Assembly: GCA_016801885.1 (NCBI GenBank)
Contig: CM028893.1
Span: 6,337,950-6,401,949, forward strand
Reading direction: 5' to 3'
Origin: Toxotes chatareus
Taxonomy: Eukaryota > Chordata > Actinopteri > Toxotidae
DNA: 64,000 nucleotides
Positions 1-13,044 of this stretch are shown in pieces. Every line of letters starts with the position of its first letter. The stretch's first letter is position 1. Under the pieces are notes generated by a model, which ran no database searches, had not been told where the DNA came from, and saw nothing but the letters and a program-made list of their open reading frames with translations. A program made the translations under genes and the position numbers.

Positions 1-219
1 AGAAAGAGTGAGTTGGGTTTTTGAAGAACTGTAACCTGTACTTATGTTTTCATATCTTCTTTCATTACTCAATTGACTATGGATTTGCAAAACAAGTTCT
101 TTTTATAATCTTAGTGTTTATTACTATAATATGAAATGCATTTGCATAAATTTCCACCAGACAATAATTAAAATTGTTCCTCTTTAATTCTCTGTAAATG
201 TTTTGCATTCTTCTCTCAG

Positions 220-3200
220 GGCTACAAAGGTTCAAAAGGAGACATGGGAATGCCTGGAGCTTCAGGGGAGAAAGGAGCAACCGGTTTACCTGGATTACCT
301 GTGAGAATTATATGTGCTATAACTATCTTTCACACGCATTTGATATGTCTGAAATGTTTATGGTTCCAAGAAGTGTTCATCCATCTTGTAATACAGAAGC
401 TACTGTGCCATAATGCTTTTGTTCTTCAGGGTGTCAACGGGGTAAAAGGGGAAAAGGGAGATCTTGGTCTGCCTGGTCCTCAGGGTCCCTCAGTAAGTCA
501 CTCAACTTTCCACAAATATACTCATTTACTTGTATTAAAGATGCTGCTCATGGCAAACTAGTGAAATCATTTCAAAATACAATACACTTGTTGAACAATA
601 ATTTGGTAATAAAATGTATGTGTTGCAGATTATTGGCCCCCCAGGGCCACCAGGGCCCCATGGACCACCAGGACCCATGGTGAATTTTTAAAACCATTAC
701 CAGTCTCATCAGTGGACAATATATTGCATTTACCTTTGGCACATTACAGACTTACACATTTTATACATGTGATTCATGTTGTTACTCAGGAAATATTAGC
801 AAGCTATGGTTAAACATGCAAGTTATTAATCCTCCCTTCACATACTGACCTCAGACATCTAACACTGGTCTCAGCGTTCGCTTAAAAAGCCTTAATTGCT
901 AAAAGACAAAACTCTGAACTCAGCATTAAATCTAAATATGATGCTGGCAGTATTCAGAGTCATTGTAAAAGACACATTCTCCAGCCATCAAACTGATGAT
1001 TGTTACTGATCACGCCTTTCATTTCTGTATAATTGAGGCCCGGTACACCGGTTTGTCTTCTGTGTAATTCCACAGCAGATTAAGTTTGTTTCTAAGTCCT
1101 CAGACTTAAAAAAAAAAAACAATGCTTGCCTCTGGGAAATTTCACAGTGTTCCACCTGTTTTACTTGTCCTGTCCCATTCTCACAGCTTCACTAGCTATT
1201 TATAATGAGTAACATAATTAAGATTATTGATTAAGAGACCAGTGCTTTACAAACAAACATGTTTCTCTCTTTTGATGTTTTTCAGGGACCCCATGGATTC
1301 CCTGGACCAAAGGTAAATCTCAACAATAAAATAAAACTACAGTCACATCACATAAAGGATGCTAGAGCACATTCAAGCCATTATGTCTGCAATTAAACCA
1401 ATAAAGACACGTTTATGAGTTTCTTTAATCATTATTCAAATTCAGATTTTGCAGAGATATGTTCTATGTGTTTATTTGTGTGTTTTTAGGAATTTTAAAT
1501 AATTGTAACACCACCTTTAAATTTTGACATATAAACATTTGGTTTACCTGAGTTCAGGGATAACAAGTGAGGATCCGAATAGAGACGTAGCAAATATTAC
1601 ACTTTTACTACTGTAGCAGATGATAACATTACAGGAGCTCACACATTAAAGAGAGTGAATGTAAAGTAGGCAAAGACCCACAGGGGAGGTCAGTGTAATA
1701 CGAGACACAGAGAGGCTGACTTCTTGATTGAAGGGTGTTAGAAGAGATATTTCTGGACAGCCAGGACAAAACACAGTGTGTCGGCACCAGTAAAGAAAGA
1801 GGATGAACCACAGGAGCGAGCCTGAGGACAGGTGTAACTGCAGGTGGACTGATGGGTCATGAACACCTGCTTCCCTTGTTCCCTCATTTACCCAGGGTGA
1901 ACCTGGATTGCATGGCATGAAGGGTATGCGAGGAGAACCAGGACACAAAGGGGATCGTGGACCTTTGGGTCTCCCTGTAAGTACAGACATGCACCATAGG
2001 ACGTCTCCAACTACTAAGCCTTGTCCTTTATTTCTTCAGACATCCATAGAAACCCCTCATTTCTATTTTGGCCCTGTCACATTTCTTGTTGTACATTAGC
2101 GCACACGTTTTGAGTGTGTGTTCGTGTGTGCGTGTATGTGTGTGTGTCTATCCTGCCCTCTCCATTTTCTGTCTTCATGTCCATTTGCCTTGGCTGACTA
2201 CTTTGCCAAGCTCCCTGTAACACACAGTGTAATTTAGTTGTTGTGAACCCTGCCATCAACCTGTCCTAATAACAGTGTTCATCTGGTACTAATCCCGCCT
2301 TGTTCATGTCACTCATACCTCCATAACCGCACAGGGAGCCTCAGGCTTGGACGGCAAGCCCGGAATTAGGGTGAGTGTCATGTGACCAAGAGGCTTCACC
2401 ACCCAACTTTCTGTCTCCTTCTCTCCCTCTCACCCTCCATACAGCCCCCCCTTTGCACATGGTACCTCATTTTGTTGTATTTCATTGTGAGTAAGAAGAA
2501 AGTTATTTAAGCTGTTGTTGGATTGCTGTTTTTTTTTTAAAATATCTTAGCAAGGTCTCATGAGTTGAACAAGCCACAGTGAGTAAAGTTCACATTATAG
2601 TGACCACACAGAAAACTGTTAGAGCAGGCATTCCAAGGCTCTCTTCTGTCCCTTGTTGCATTAACTCAGCATTAACACACACTCATACATTAACTGTGTC
2701 AGCAGTGTTGTAAATGTTCTTTGTGGCCAATGCACGTGTATTAGCCGTAGTTCTGTGTGCTGGTTGTAGGTTGAACCACGTGAGAATATTGTACACATGT
2801 GGATGCTAAACACGACTCTTGCTTTTCATCTGCTATTTGTGTGGAATATCAACTTTATTTTGAAAGACCTGCTATAGTCCAGTGATGTAAACTCACCGTG
2901 AAAATACTATTCTCTGCAGGGCATGGATGGGCCTCCGGGTCCAGCTGGTCCTGCTGGGCCAAAGGGTGACATAGTAAGCTTTTATTTTTGACTTTTAAGC
3001 TCACTGAGGATAAAACACATTTCAAATTTTACTTTAAGTGTTTCTATTATTTTACAGTGGTCATGTATGGTTTAGATGATTCCAACCCTGATTCTTTTGT
3101 ACTAGGGTGAGAGAGGAGCACCAGGCGAGCCAGGACCAAGGGGACCTTATGGACTACCTGTAAGTTTGATGAGGATATTGAAGAAGTTCAGTTCAGGAAT

Positions 3201-6200
3201 GAGTAAAAATAAGTTGGCATAACCTTTGTGTGAGCTTATGCATTTACACTTATGACCAGTTTCATGAAAGTAGACTTTAAAAATCTGCATCTATTGAACC
3301 AAGAAACTGAGTGAATATTCTGTGAAAAGAATGAGTGAATATTTAGAATATTTCCAGTGGGCAGCAGTAATCTTTTTAGTTATTGTATCAAACAATAACC
3401 CTATATAAGTCAAACATTAAAATGCTGTCTCTAATAGTTCTTGCTGTGTGGTGATATGGCTGGTGTTCTTTATTTGCAGGGAGCTGCTGGAACACCAGGC
3501 TTGGATGTAAGTCTGTAACTTTATTTATTTCTCTGAGAGCAGAGAGACCAAAAAAAAAAAAAAAGCCACCAACATCAGTGATGTTACAGTAAATGAAACT
3601 GCTTCTTCGAGTGCAGGGATGCTTGAGGAAAAGGCTTTAAAATAAAGAAAAGTTTAAAAAAAAAAAAGGGAGGTGTAACTCTTCAGGATCAAATGCAACA
3701 ACACTCTTTCATTGTTACATGCCAAGAGGAATGAGTTTCAACATGATGTCTCTGTCTTGGTTTAGATGGTGTTGACAGTTCTGTCCATCTATCCATCAGT
3801 GATTGGCTAATTTAGCATCAAGTGTGAATGACCACTGTGTATACACAAAGAAACCCAACTCACAGCAGCATAAGTCACTTTAAACCCCATCACACAACAG
3901 GTTACAAGTAACATAACATAAGATCCCAGTCATATATATTTCTTTATATAGGTTGGTATGAGTAGATCATATATTAAGTGTACATGGTTATAATTTCCAC
4001 AGTCCACTTGGCTAAGTGATAGTGATTCTACAAAACTACAAATCATCTATGAAAACATCCCAGTTTTTGCCACACCGCATAAGATAAGCATCTCCCCATC
4101 TAAATGGATTAGCTGATCAGTGATGGATAGAAGTAACAGGTGTTTGTCCCCACTCAAGCTTTTGTGCATCGGTTACTGCAACTAATTCTGGGGAATTACT
4201 GCTTTTCCCTTTTGATGAGATGTTTCTATTTATAGGATAGCATAGCAGCACTTTTCTGTTAGACTGAATTGTTTGTTGTGCATCCATCCAGTTTCTCGTG
4301 GGCACATTTTATTTTACCTTTCACCTTCCCTCTCTAAACTAAATTTAAAATTATTATTTTTTTTTTTAGTTTGATCCTTTTTAGTGTGTTTTGTTCAGCT
4401 TCATAAGGACAAGAAAAAACCTCTTTTGTCTTTGCTCAGTAAAGCCAGAGTAATTAAGTGGAGTTGTGCTTTTACAGGGGTTGCCAGGCTTAAGGGGAGA
4501 GAAAGGCGACGTTGGGGAAAGAGGAGAAAAGGTAGATGTAGATAAACTGTAATGACGTGTTGATTAAACCCTTTAACATTACGGAGGACTGATGTCAATG
4601 GACAGTGGCAGGAATTGTAGAGGTGTTTATGTAGTGGTTGTACTGAATTTTCTATGATTTCCCACTAGTTTAAGATGCGTGGTGACTGAAAACAGTATGT
4701 GGTAGCTGAAAGGAATAACATTTAACACTGTTTAATTATATAAAAAGTATTTTACTGCATCCTAATGAAATCCTTTTACAGATATTCTGAACATGGTTTA
4801 AATAGGCTCCACTTTAGGTCTGTCTGGTAGCAGCTGTGCCTTCTTGATAGATCAGCTCATAAACCAATTGGAGCCCTATACAACATAAACCTGTCTCTGC
4901 ATAAAATCTCATCGCCAGTCCTCTCAAATCAGCTTTTGTTCTCCACCTTTCAATGATTTGCCATCTCATTTGTCAAAATCACAAGTCCAGTCTCATTCTT
5001 AGGCATTCAGAAGTGATTTCAACATGTTAGATCAAACAAGTCCATTGACAACAGGCTCTTAAAAATCATATTTAATTTTCTTCTGTTGTCTCCATGCACG
5101 AACATAACCTTACAACATTTCACTTCCTTCAGTTCTTGAGCCTGTTGATAACTCTTCCCTTGCTCGTGTATACAGCAGTTTCTATCTTTCAGTGCTTTAA
5201 TCTGTTTGTCTCCACACTGACTAACACTTGTGACGTGTTTCTTAAATGTTTTATGTCTTTAAGAAACTGTATCCCACTGTATCCCCGGAACACAAAGATA
5301 AACATACTTCACTGTGCTCTGTGAATCTTTGTATTTACCAACCATTTTCCAACACAAAACAGATCCTAGTACTGCTTCTCTTCCAGGTATTTAGCAATAA
5401 CTGTGAAGACTGAATGTGAGAGATCATGGATGATGTTTTTTTTTTTAATGTTCCTTTAGAAAAATCTCAGTAAACAGACACTGCAATATCACTTTTAATT
5501 GTGACTTATGAGTGCTAATATAAGTTAAGCTACTATTTCTAGGTTCTTTAAAACACTTGTACACGCACAATGCAATTCACGTTGCTGCAAAGCACAATTA
5601 TATACCAAACATTACACATTTCATCTCATGATGGCTGAGAATGTACATCTGTGGAATTACATCTATGAAGTTTGGTACTAAAATGTTCTTCTCACACACT
5701 AATTTCAGTTTTCATTTATATCGACTAACATTTTATAACCAGTCTTTTATTCTGAAGGGATACAGTTTACATAGTGTGTAGTAGATTTAATTCTGTCTCT
5801 CTGGAGGGTTTTTTTCCCTGCTACTCTTTCTCATCCTTTGTGCCCTTGACACCCCTTTTGGTGATCAGCTGTTTTCCACTCCTTCCCACTGTATTATTCC
5901 CCTTTTTTGTCCTCCTCCTGTCCTGAGGAATGTTTCTAAGAATACCCAATACTGTCTGGTCTCCCCTCCTCTCTAACATTGACAATGTGTCTTCCTCCTT
6001 TGTGGGCCATAGCCTCCCTTTTTTAATCACTCCCCTCCTAATAGCAGTGCTTTCCCAAATGTTCAAAAAATGATTTTAACTTGACCAAATCGTTGTATCC
6101 ACAGGGGGAGAAGGGAAAGAAGGGCAAAAAAGGGCCTAAGGGCGAGAAAGGAGAACAGGGTGCCCCTGGATTAGATGCACCCTGCCCATTGGTATGTCCC

Positions 6201-8652
6201 AGCTGCGAGCTGGAAATCCTCTCCGAGCCGCGTAGATCAGTCGTCCCAAACAAGGATGAGCGCCCTGTGGCAAAACAGATACCCAGCTTCCACCAGACCA
6301 CAGCAACCTGAAACACACAGAGTCGGTTACTTTCCTGAAACTCTGCAATTCAGACTCAAAAACATGCCATTAAATACTGAAAGAACATATAATTGGGCTG
6401 GACTGTGGTATCGGCAAGCTCACAGGGCAGCTCCTCCCTCAACTGCCCCCCCCCCCTCGTGTCTGTTGTAGTGGACAGATGCTGGGGTTAAGGGTCGTCC
6501 ACCTCTCTCCCAGTAACACTCCTAGGTCATCTTTGCAAACAGGGTTTCCGGGGATTTAAGGGTGAAAAGGGGGAACCAGGGCAGCCAGGTCTGGACGGGC
6601 TGGATGCCCCATGCCAATTGGTACAGTATTTCTCTTTTTCCTCCACCTCTTTGCCCATGCATGCCTCTCACCTTCAGTGAAGCAAAACTGAAGCAAAACC
6701 ATGCATGATTTGAGAGCTCGATAAGCATGAATACATCATATTTTAAACACAACTGCATTTTTCATTCATGAATTATTAAAAGATAAATGAAAATGACACA
6801 CACCATCAGTTACCTCACTAATCTTCTGACTGCAAGCAGCCTCTTTTAGATAACACACATTATTTCAAGTCAAATGCACAACATAAACATGATGATAATT
6901 AAATCTATCCCTCTAACTGAATCCTTTCATTCCCTTGATTAAAACTGGAAAAAGAAGTTCTACTTAAATCCTATTTCCTTCTAGTTAATTTCTCGATGGA
7001 CCAGTTACCCTTTAACCTGATGCTAACACAGACTCCTTTACTGATGAGTTACCCATGCTACAGGCGCATGGACCCCTTCCTTTACTCTGTTAACTTCCCT
7101 TTTCCCTTCCTGTATTTGTACCAATTGGGCCAGACCATGACGAGAAGAGGAGATCAAAGATTACATTTGCTCCAGATCTATTCAAGCAGATAAAAATGAA
7201 TTTCTTGGTGCTTTTTATGATGTTTTCTGTTTCTGAGACAGTGCTGTGTAATGCATGAAACTTCTAACACTGTGGTAAAAGAAAATGGGGTAGTACTGAA
7301 ATCCATCTTAAAATAGCACAGAGTGTAATTAAGTATACAAAAACAATAAAATGGAAGAGGTGTAATAGGTAAGAAAACATTCACGTCACAAATGTCATCT
7401 CATTAAATTACATCTACATTCATTTACTTGACCCTGTTACTATAACTTTATTTTAAGACAAACACCTGTTCTTGTTATAGTGTCCCCAGATCCCATTATT
7501 CAGTCCCAGCTCACAGTTAATGCTGTGAAACTCAGCTGAGGGGCCACTAAAACAAAATCAGAGTAGAATCGACATATATTGTCATGCATGAGATGTACTT
7601 TGCTGTGTATTGCGTGCATGAATCTCAGAGTCACATTTTTACAGGTGCAGTAAGTCAGAGAGTTAGAAAGTTGGTGCAGACGTTTCCCTCCCTAAACTGC
7701 TAAATTTAACTAAATGTTAAATATTTGAATATAATGTGTAGTTCTCACAAGTCAACAGTTACACAACTGGTAATTTTGAGTACTTTAATACCCAGAAATC
7801 CTAAACGTCTGAACCTTTGAAGCAGCGCAGAGCGCTCATGTTTTCCATCCAGTCTGTAATTGCATTGCAGCTATGAAAGAAAGAGTGTAATTAACATGAA
7901 TGAGTCGAGCTGTCTTTTTGAAAACTCCTTGTTTGCTGCTGTTTTGAAGCAAGTTTTGATTTGGTAATTTGTTCGGGCGCAGACTTTCCCTGCCATAACA
8001 CGGTTTGGAGAAGCACAGTAGCTATGATGCCTCAGTTAGAATGATTTGAGCTTAGGTGTACTAGCATCAAATCCACTCATTCATCACACTTTTAATCATT
8101 GTTTGATCTACATGTATTACTAACCGCAAACCTTCCATTCCTTGTACAGTCCTCATTGTTGCTTTTTTCCCCTCCCTGCCACTCTTTCCTAACACAGGGC
8201 CCAGATGGATTACCAATGCCTGGATGCTGGCAGAAGGTAAGACAAGTATATACTGTCTTTGAGTCATATGACAGGCTTCAATAATGCAACTGCAGCACAG
8301 GAATACAGAGTGAAGAAATATTAGTCAAATCAAAAATGCCTGAAAGCTGCAGTCAAGTTACCGTTTTTTTTTTTTAATTCTTAAAATCTTGTGAAAGTGA
8401 AACCGTGATTCATTTACTCTCTCCTGCATACTGGACATAAAACGTGTGCCTAATATTTTGTTCACTCTGTGTTGATGTTTTTTTTTCATGTGGGTTTCTG
8501 CTTCTCTGTGTTTGCATGGGTTTTCAGGTTGAATAAGTCATAATAGCATTTGAATGTGAAAAACCTCACTCAGATTGTACAACTCATTTATGAAACAAAA
8601 CAACGTCTTCACCTTCATGTTCATTCTCTCTCCTGTGTTTTTCTTGCAGTGA
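220..8652 (+). CDS. col25a1: Collagen alpha-1(XXV) chain, C-terminal part (5' end outside window)
   Basis: A type II transmembrane collagen whose ectodomain forms Gly-X-Y triple helices; the mammalian protein (CLAC-P) associates with amyloid plaques and is needed for motor innervation. Coding exons, all with AG/GT borders and phase 0: 220-300, 430-492, 629-679, 1286-1312, 1896-1976, 2335-2370, 2920-2973, 3106-3159, 3480-3506, 4478-4531, 6105-6191, 6543-6620, 8198-8236, then the stop codon at 8650-8652. They encode about 224 residues of nearly unbroken Gly-X-Y, with one interruption (Ile-Ile at 629-634). The C-terminus reads GPDGLPMPGCWQK, preceded by LDAPC modules, which is the hallmark of collagens XIII, XXIII and XXV. 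The type XXV assignment rests mainly on the etnppl-ostc-rpl34 neighbours. Short exons upstream of position 220, or any I missed inside introns, cannot be excluded. Confidence 0.9.
6105..6191 (+). CDS. col25a1: col25a1 exon with basic cluster and first LDAPC module
   Basis: An 87-nt, phase 0-0 exon between a clear CAG acceptor and a gtatgt donor. It starts with a lysine-rich stretch (KGKKGKKGPKGEKGEQG) and ends APGLDAPCPL. The cysteine in the LDAPC motif is a likely interchain disulfide site, as inferred for the family. The basic Gly-Lys-Lys repeats could bind acidic ligands such as heparan sulfate; that is inference. The exon is followed 350 bases later by a second exon with a very similar 3' end. 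Confidence 0.88.
6543..6620 (+). CDS. col25a1: col25a1 exon with second LDAPC module
   Basis: A 78-nt, phase 0-0 exon beginning GFRGFKGEKGEPGQPG and ending GLDAPCQL, with acceptor aacag and donor gtacag. Its last eight residues repeat those of the preceding exon (GLDAPCPL). Splicing both exons in, or either one alone, keeps the frame into the GPDGLPMPGCWQK exon, so alternative C-termini are possible. Confidence 0.85.
8237..8649 (+). other. col25a1: Last col25a1 intron, splitting the CDS from its stop codon
   Basis: The coding exon 8198-8236 ends with the lysine codon AAG. The next exon begins directly with TGA after the acceptor ttcttgcag (8641-8649). If this 413-nt intron is retained, translation continues 15 codons (VRQVYTVFESYDRLQ) to a TAA at 8282-8284, replacing the conserved GCWQK terminus with a longer one. 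Confidence 0.8.
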
Positions 8653-11404
8653 TCACTCTAACCTGAAACGCATGGAGTTTGTAAATAATGCTTCTTTTAT
8701 GGTATTTATAGTTTTTTTTAATGGGAAAAATAGTCTAAAAGAAAAGAAGTCTATGTGTACAATGCTACAAAAAGAGATAATCGTCCCAAGTTTCACGCCC
8801 TAAGCTGCTTCTACTCACATCGCCGTGTGGAAAAAACGTGTGTGTCTGCTCTCTCACATCCACATCGTGGTGGAGTTCCGATCCTTGGCTGGCGGCAGAA
8901 CTTGTCTCTTTAGTCTTTGCATGGCTCAGACTGGAGCGTCGCAGCCCGGCCAGATTCACAGGGGTGAAAGGAGACGTGGGAGGAGGAGGAGGAGGAGAAG
9001 GAGGAAGTGAAGGAAGGGGATCTGGACTGGCTCTAACACCAAACGCTAGGTGTTTTGTGTTGTTTCGTCTCAACAAGCTCACCACCCATTTGTGCAGCAC
9101 CATTTTGTAGAGGACTAAAAAGAAAAAAAAAGACTATTACCAACAGAACATTGCACCCCTGACCCCCGCAAAAGCATGAGTAGTGTACTGAAACTATATT
9201 TATATGTATTGTACATACATGTCACTGTTTTGTGGTTGCGTCATGGCTTCTGCAGAAAAGAAAAACAACACTAACGTAAAAAAACAAACCCAGAGCTCTG
9301 AATTAGTAATTTTTGCTTTCCTTTAATCTTCCCAAGGGAGTCACGCCTTGGCTGGTAGCCTGAAAATCCCCCAGAAAGTAAAGCTGTTGGTTATTGTTGC
9401 TTTATTGTGGTGATGCCTGCAGAGGGTATGATATCAGCAGGTTTTCACTGTTGCACTCGCGGCTCAGCATCGTCAGTGTGGTGCCTCCAACAGCCACACA
9501 TCTCCAGACAAGAGGGGAGAACTTGGCAGGCTCGCTGAACCGATAGGAAAACAAGTCAGGCTCATAAGGATTTGAGATTGGACGGGGCCTGCTCAGGATC
9601 CCCCCCCCCCCCGAGGCACAGGAATGGATTCTGCAAGAGAGCTGCTAAAGCGTCTCATTGATCTCCGTAGAGATCAACTGGAGCATCTGCCTCTCCTAAC
9701 AAGCAACGCTTCAGGGTCTACTGAGAGCGTCGACAGAATGCAATCATATTTTTTTCTTTATTTTATTTCATTCTTAAACATTGTATTTTGTGTATAATAG
9801 CCTTTGGTGCCTCAAGCTTTTATTCATTCCTTTAACAGAAATGTACAACTTTATATCATATTTTTAATTATTGGAATGGTTTTCATTTCAGAAGGGTAAG
9901 CTTTGTTTGTTGTGAGGGTATTGAAAAAGACACACATTGCGCACTGTTTTTCGTATGATTTTTTACAGGATGTTGAAATAGCATGAAGGTTAAAGCTTCA
10001 CCCGAGGACACAGTAAGACTGAGTCCATCTTGACTGTACAGCCTCTGATCTTACTCATGGTTTTGAAGGAGCTCATTGTTTGTGCAAAAGCAAATCCAGC
10101 ATTATAACAAATATGCTACTTGGACTTGTTGTATGGGATGTAATTTGTACAGTGTTGTCATTTCACTGCATGTACACAATGTATTACTTATGGATTTCTT
10201 AAATTTTGAGAATAAGTGTTGTTTTAGAGCTGAACATCCAGCTTTGTCTCGGGCAGGGTTGGGGTTTCGTTCAGCTCTAACAAAGCAACGGTCAGATTTA
10301 GCCAAACACACAGTCGCTGGTATTTCAGATGTGTCAGATTAAGGCAGGTTATGTTGAATAGAACCGTCTCAGTTGCATTACACTTCTCTGTTACACCTCA
10401 TGTGTTGTCTTAAACATATAGAAAACATGTAACACAGTGCCAGAAAAGCTGAATTTAATAGACACAGTTCAATTTCCATTAATAAAACCACAAGCTAACT
10501 GGTGGCCAGTTATGTCACATTCCATATCAGATGGAGCAAAAGTAAATAGAGCAGTAGATCATAGCTAGGTTTATTTTCCACCACAGTCTATTCTTTTTTT
10601 TTTTTTCATGTTACTTATACTCAGATTGCCTTCTGACATAGTGAGTGCTATGCAAGGTGATATTCACAGTACTTCTTTTCTTCAACCTTAGAAATATGCA
10701 TGGATGATTTACTGTAAGGGCAGATGTGAAAAACCAACATTTTGTTGTGATGTAGCAGCAACCACAGGTGGACTCGAAGAAGATCTATTCCCGTACGGTT
10801 TCTGTTTGATTGTACTGTTCATCTCATCATTATAAAGAACGGATGCACATCTGTATAGATTATAACGGTGCTAACTGATAGTAGGTCAACAGCAGCTCAG
10901 TTGATGTGCTCTACCAGTGGCAAGAACTACACAACAGGTTTCTTTATTGTTGTTGGGGTTTTATGTATGTAACAATTTTAAGTTTTTTTGTGCATATAAT
11001 TGTGTATTTGTCTCAGTATTTTAAGTGGTACATTATTTATTTTTCTATAATTTCTTAAATGAAGGCATTTTGGTTTTAAACAGCATTCCTTTAAGTTGTT
11101 TCGGCTTCTGATGTCAGTTTCCACTGCGTCTCTGTTGACATGAAGAATTTTGGATCATGCTAAGGCATCAGGAAACAGTTATGCAAATGGTTCAGTGTGA
11201 AGGAAGTTGGTCATTCACAAATTACAGTGTGTATTCACTTCAGATTATAGGCCTTACCATGGAATACATCTCCTTTTATTTAATTTTGTGTGTCAGAAAG
11301 CTAACTATGACAACAAAGTACTGATGGCCTGAATGTTGACAGGCCCAGCCAATGCAACCGTGTACCGCGTGAAATATCACAGCTTTCTCTCATGCTTTCT
11401 CTTT

Positions 11405-11438
<34 letters not shown>

Positions 11439-12600
11439 CTTTTTGCATTGAATGTAGTTTGATATATGTATAGTGGATTATTAATGTACTGTTAAAAAAT
11501 GTGTGCTCATTTGACAAGAAGTGCAATTTATACTTTGGTTAATGTGTGTAGCATCAAATGCAGCTGAATTATCACATATCTGTGATCTCTGTAGCTCCAT
11601 TTGTTCAGTCATGCTACCCTGTATACCACTACCTGGAAAGAAAATGTTTAATCACCAGAAGACAAAGAAACAAATATAAACATGGACCTTTCATTAAATC
11701 TCAATTTAGATTGGTTTATTGTTGCTTCAGACCTGTCCCTTCACTCATATTTTAGTGTTATTTCCATTACTTAATATTTACTAAGTTTTTGCAATGTGTT
11801 TTTTATTTTTTATTTTGTGTTTTGACATCCAACCTTTGTTACAGTATTTGTTCTCACAAGGTGCTGTATCTTTAGCATGTGCAGCTAATTTTTTAATTGA
11901 TTTTTTTATTTGATTGTTTTGTTTTGTTTTGATTGTTGTGTTTCCTTGTTAAAGTTTCATTTTATTTAGTTTATTTCTGCTTTTAGCAGAAGTGCCAAAA
12001 TATTTCAAACATTTATTTCCATATCAGTATTAGCAGAGCTGGTGAGGAGCTCCAGAATGGCTCACTTTAGTCCCACTTCTGTTTTTTTTGTCATCATTAC
12101 AGAAATGCTCTGAGTCAAGTTTTCCTCTGAAGAAACAGTAGCATACACCCATAAAACACACTTTACTCATCAAAACCTTCAGAATAACAGCGTTGGTTAA
12201 GGATAGTTGACAAAGTCACATCCACAATATTCTTCTGCATTTTATTGAAAGACAACACTGGTCTCTTATGAGTACTTAGAATCTCTTACTCTTCTCTACC
12301 CTCCAATGCACTGCAGCGTTACTGAAATAATTACACTGCCACACACTCTCCAAAATAAAACACAATCGATGGAAACAAAAAAATGCGAAGCAAAATCCAC
12401 TTTGTGGCTTTTTTGAGTTACAACTGCATTTTGTTTTGGTGGTAAACGTTCAGTTTATGTTCCGTATTTGGTTTATTAATTTTTTAGCCACTTGATTGAC
12501 ATTTCTTTGAAGACCCTTGTGTTCACACACTACTATATTTCAAAATGGCATTTCATATGACTGTACTGTTGGAGCCAAATAAACGCAGTCTTTCAATTAC
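8653..12600 (+). other. col25a1: Long 3' UTR of col25a1
   Basis: About 3.9 kb of AT-rich sequence without credible coding exons separates the TGA from the region ahead of etnppl. It includes a GGA-rich stretch near 8980-9010, a run of 13 C at 9600-9612, a CT repeat near 11403-11438 and several AATAAA hexamers (10481-10486, 12354-12359, 12578-12583). I take 12578 as the probable distal end; shorter isoforms ending near 10500 are plausible. No transcript evidence is available here. Confidence 0.6.
12578..12583 (+). promoter_or_regulatory. col25a1: Candidate distal polyadenylation signal of col25a1
   Basis: AATAAA, last of several in the 3' UTR, about 370 bases before the etnppl TATA box. Which hexamer is used cannot be decided from sequence alone. 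Confidence 0.5.
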
Positions 12601-12948
12601 ATCATACAATAGATTTTGCCTTTTATTGGTGTCTTAAGTCCCATAGTATATACCATATAGTGTATACTAACTCATTATTTTTAGAAAGTGTATCATTCGA
12701 GTGATTTTCCTTTTTTTTTCATCACATTGGCAGGAATGGGCCTCCATACCAAACAGCTGCAGAACAGGTGTTGAATCAGCTTCAACCAGATCAGCCAGTG
12801 CCTTTACACGTCACTGTCCTCGAGGCACCTGCGAGTTGTCACAGCTGTAAGACGCCGTCTAGGTGGCAGCACGAGAGAGCTGAGCGAGCCGCTGCTCCGT
12901 CTGTTCCGTGAGTGTCTGTCTGTTTGTCTCTGAGCACGCGCGCGTGAG

Positions 12949-12954
12949 TATAAA
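12949..12954 (+). promoter_or_regulatory. etnppl: TATA box of etnppl
   Basis: TATAAA lies 91 bases upstream of the start codon, in a locally CpG-rich stretch (CGCGCGTGAG just before it). The expected transcription start is near 12980, giving a short 5' UTR of about 65 nt. A focused TATA promoter fits a tissue-restricted metabolic gene; in mammals etnppl is expressed mainly in liver and astrocytes. Confidence 0.65.
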
Positions 12955-13044
12955 GCCGGGTTATTTCTGCTCGAGCAGATGTAGCTCATCTCCCAGTCTG
13001 CGGGGAGGAAAGTGCGCGTCGTCCTGCAGCTGGTCAACATCAGG

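Noticed and set aside
8955..9110. Possible extra collagen exon (CACAG followed by GGGTGAAAGGAGACG)
   Set aside because: In the phase required after a phase-0 exon it reads GGG TGA, a stop. It lies beyond the conserved GCWQK end, and the GGA run is simple repeat.
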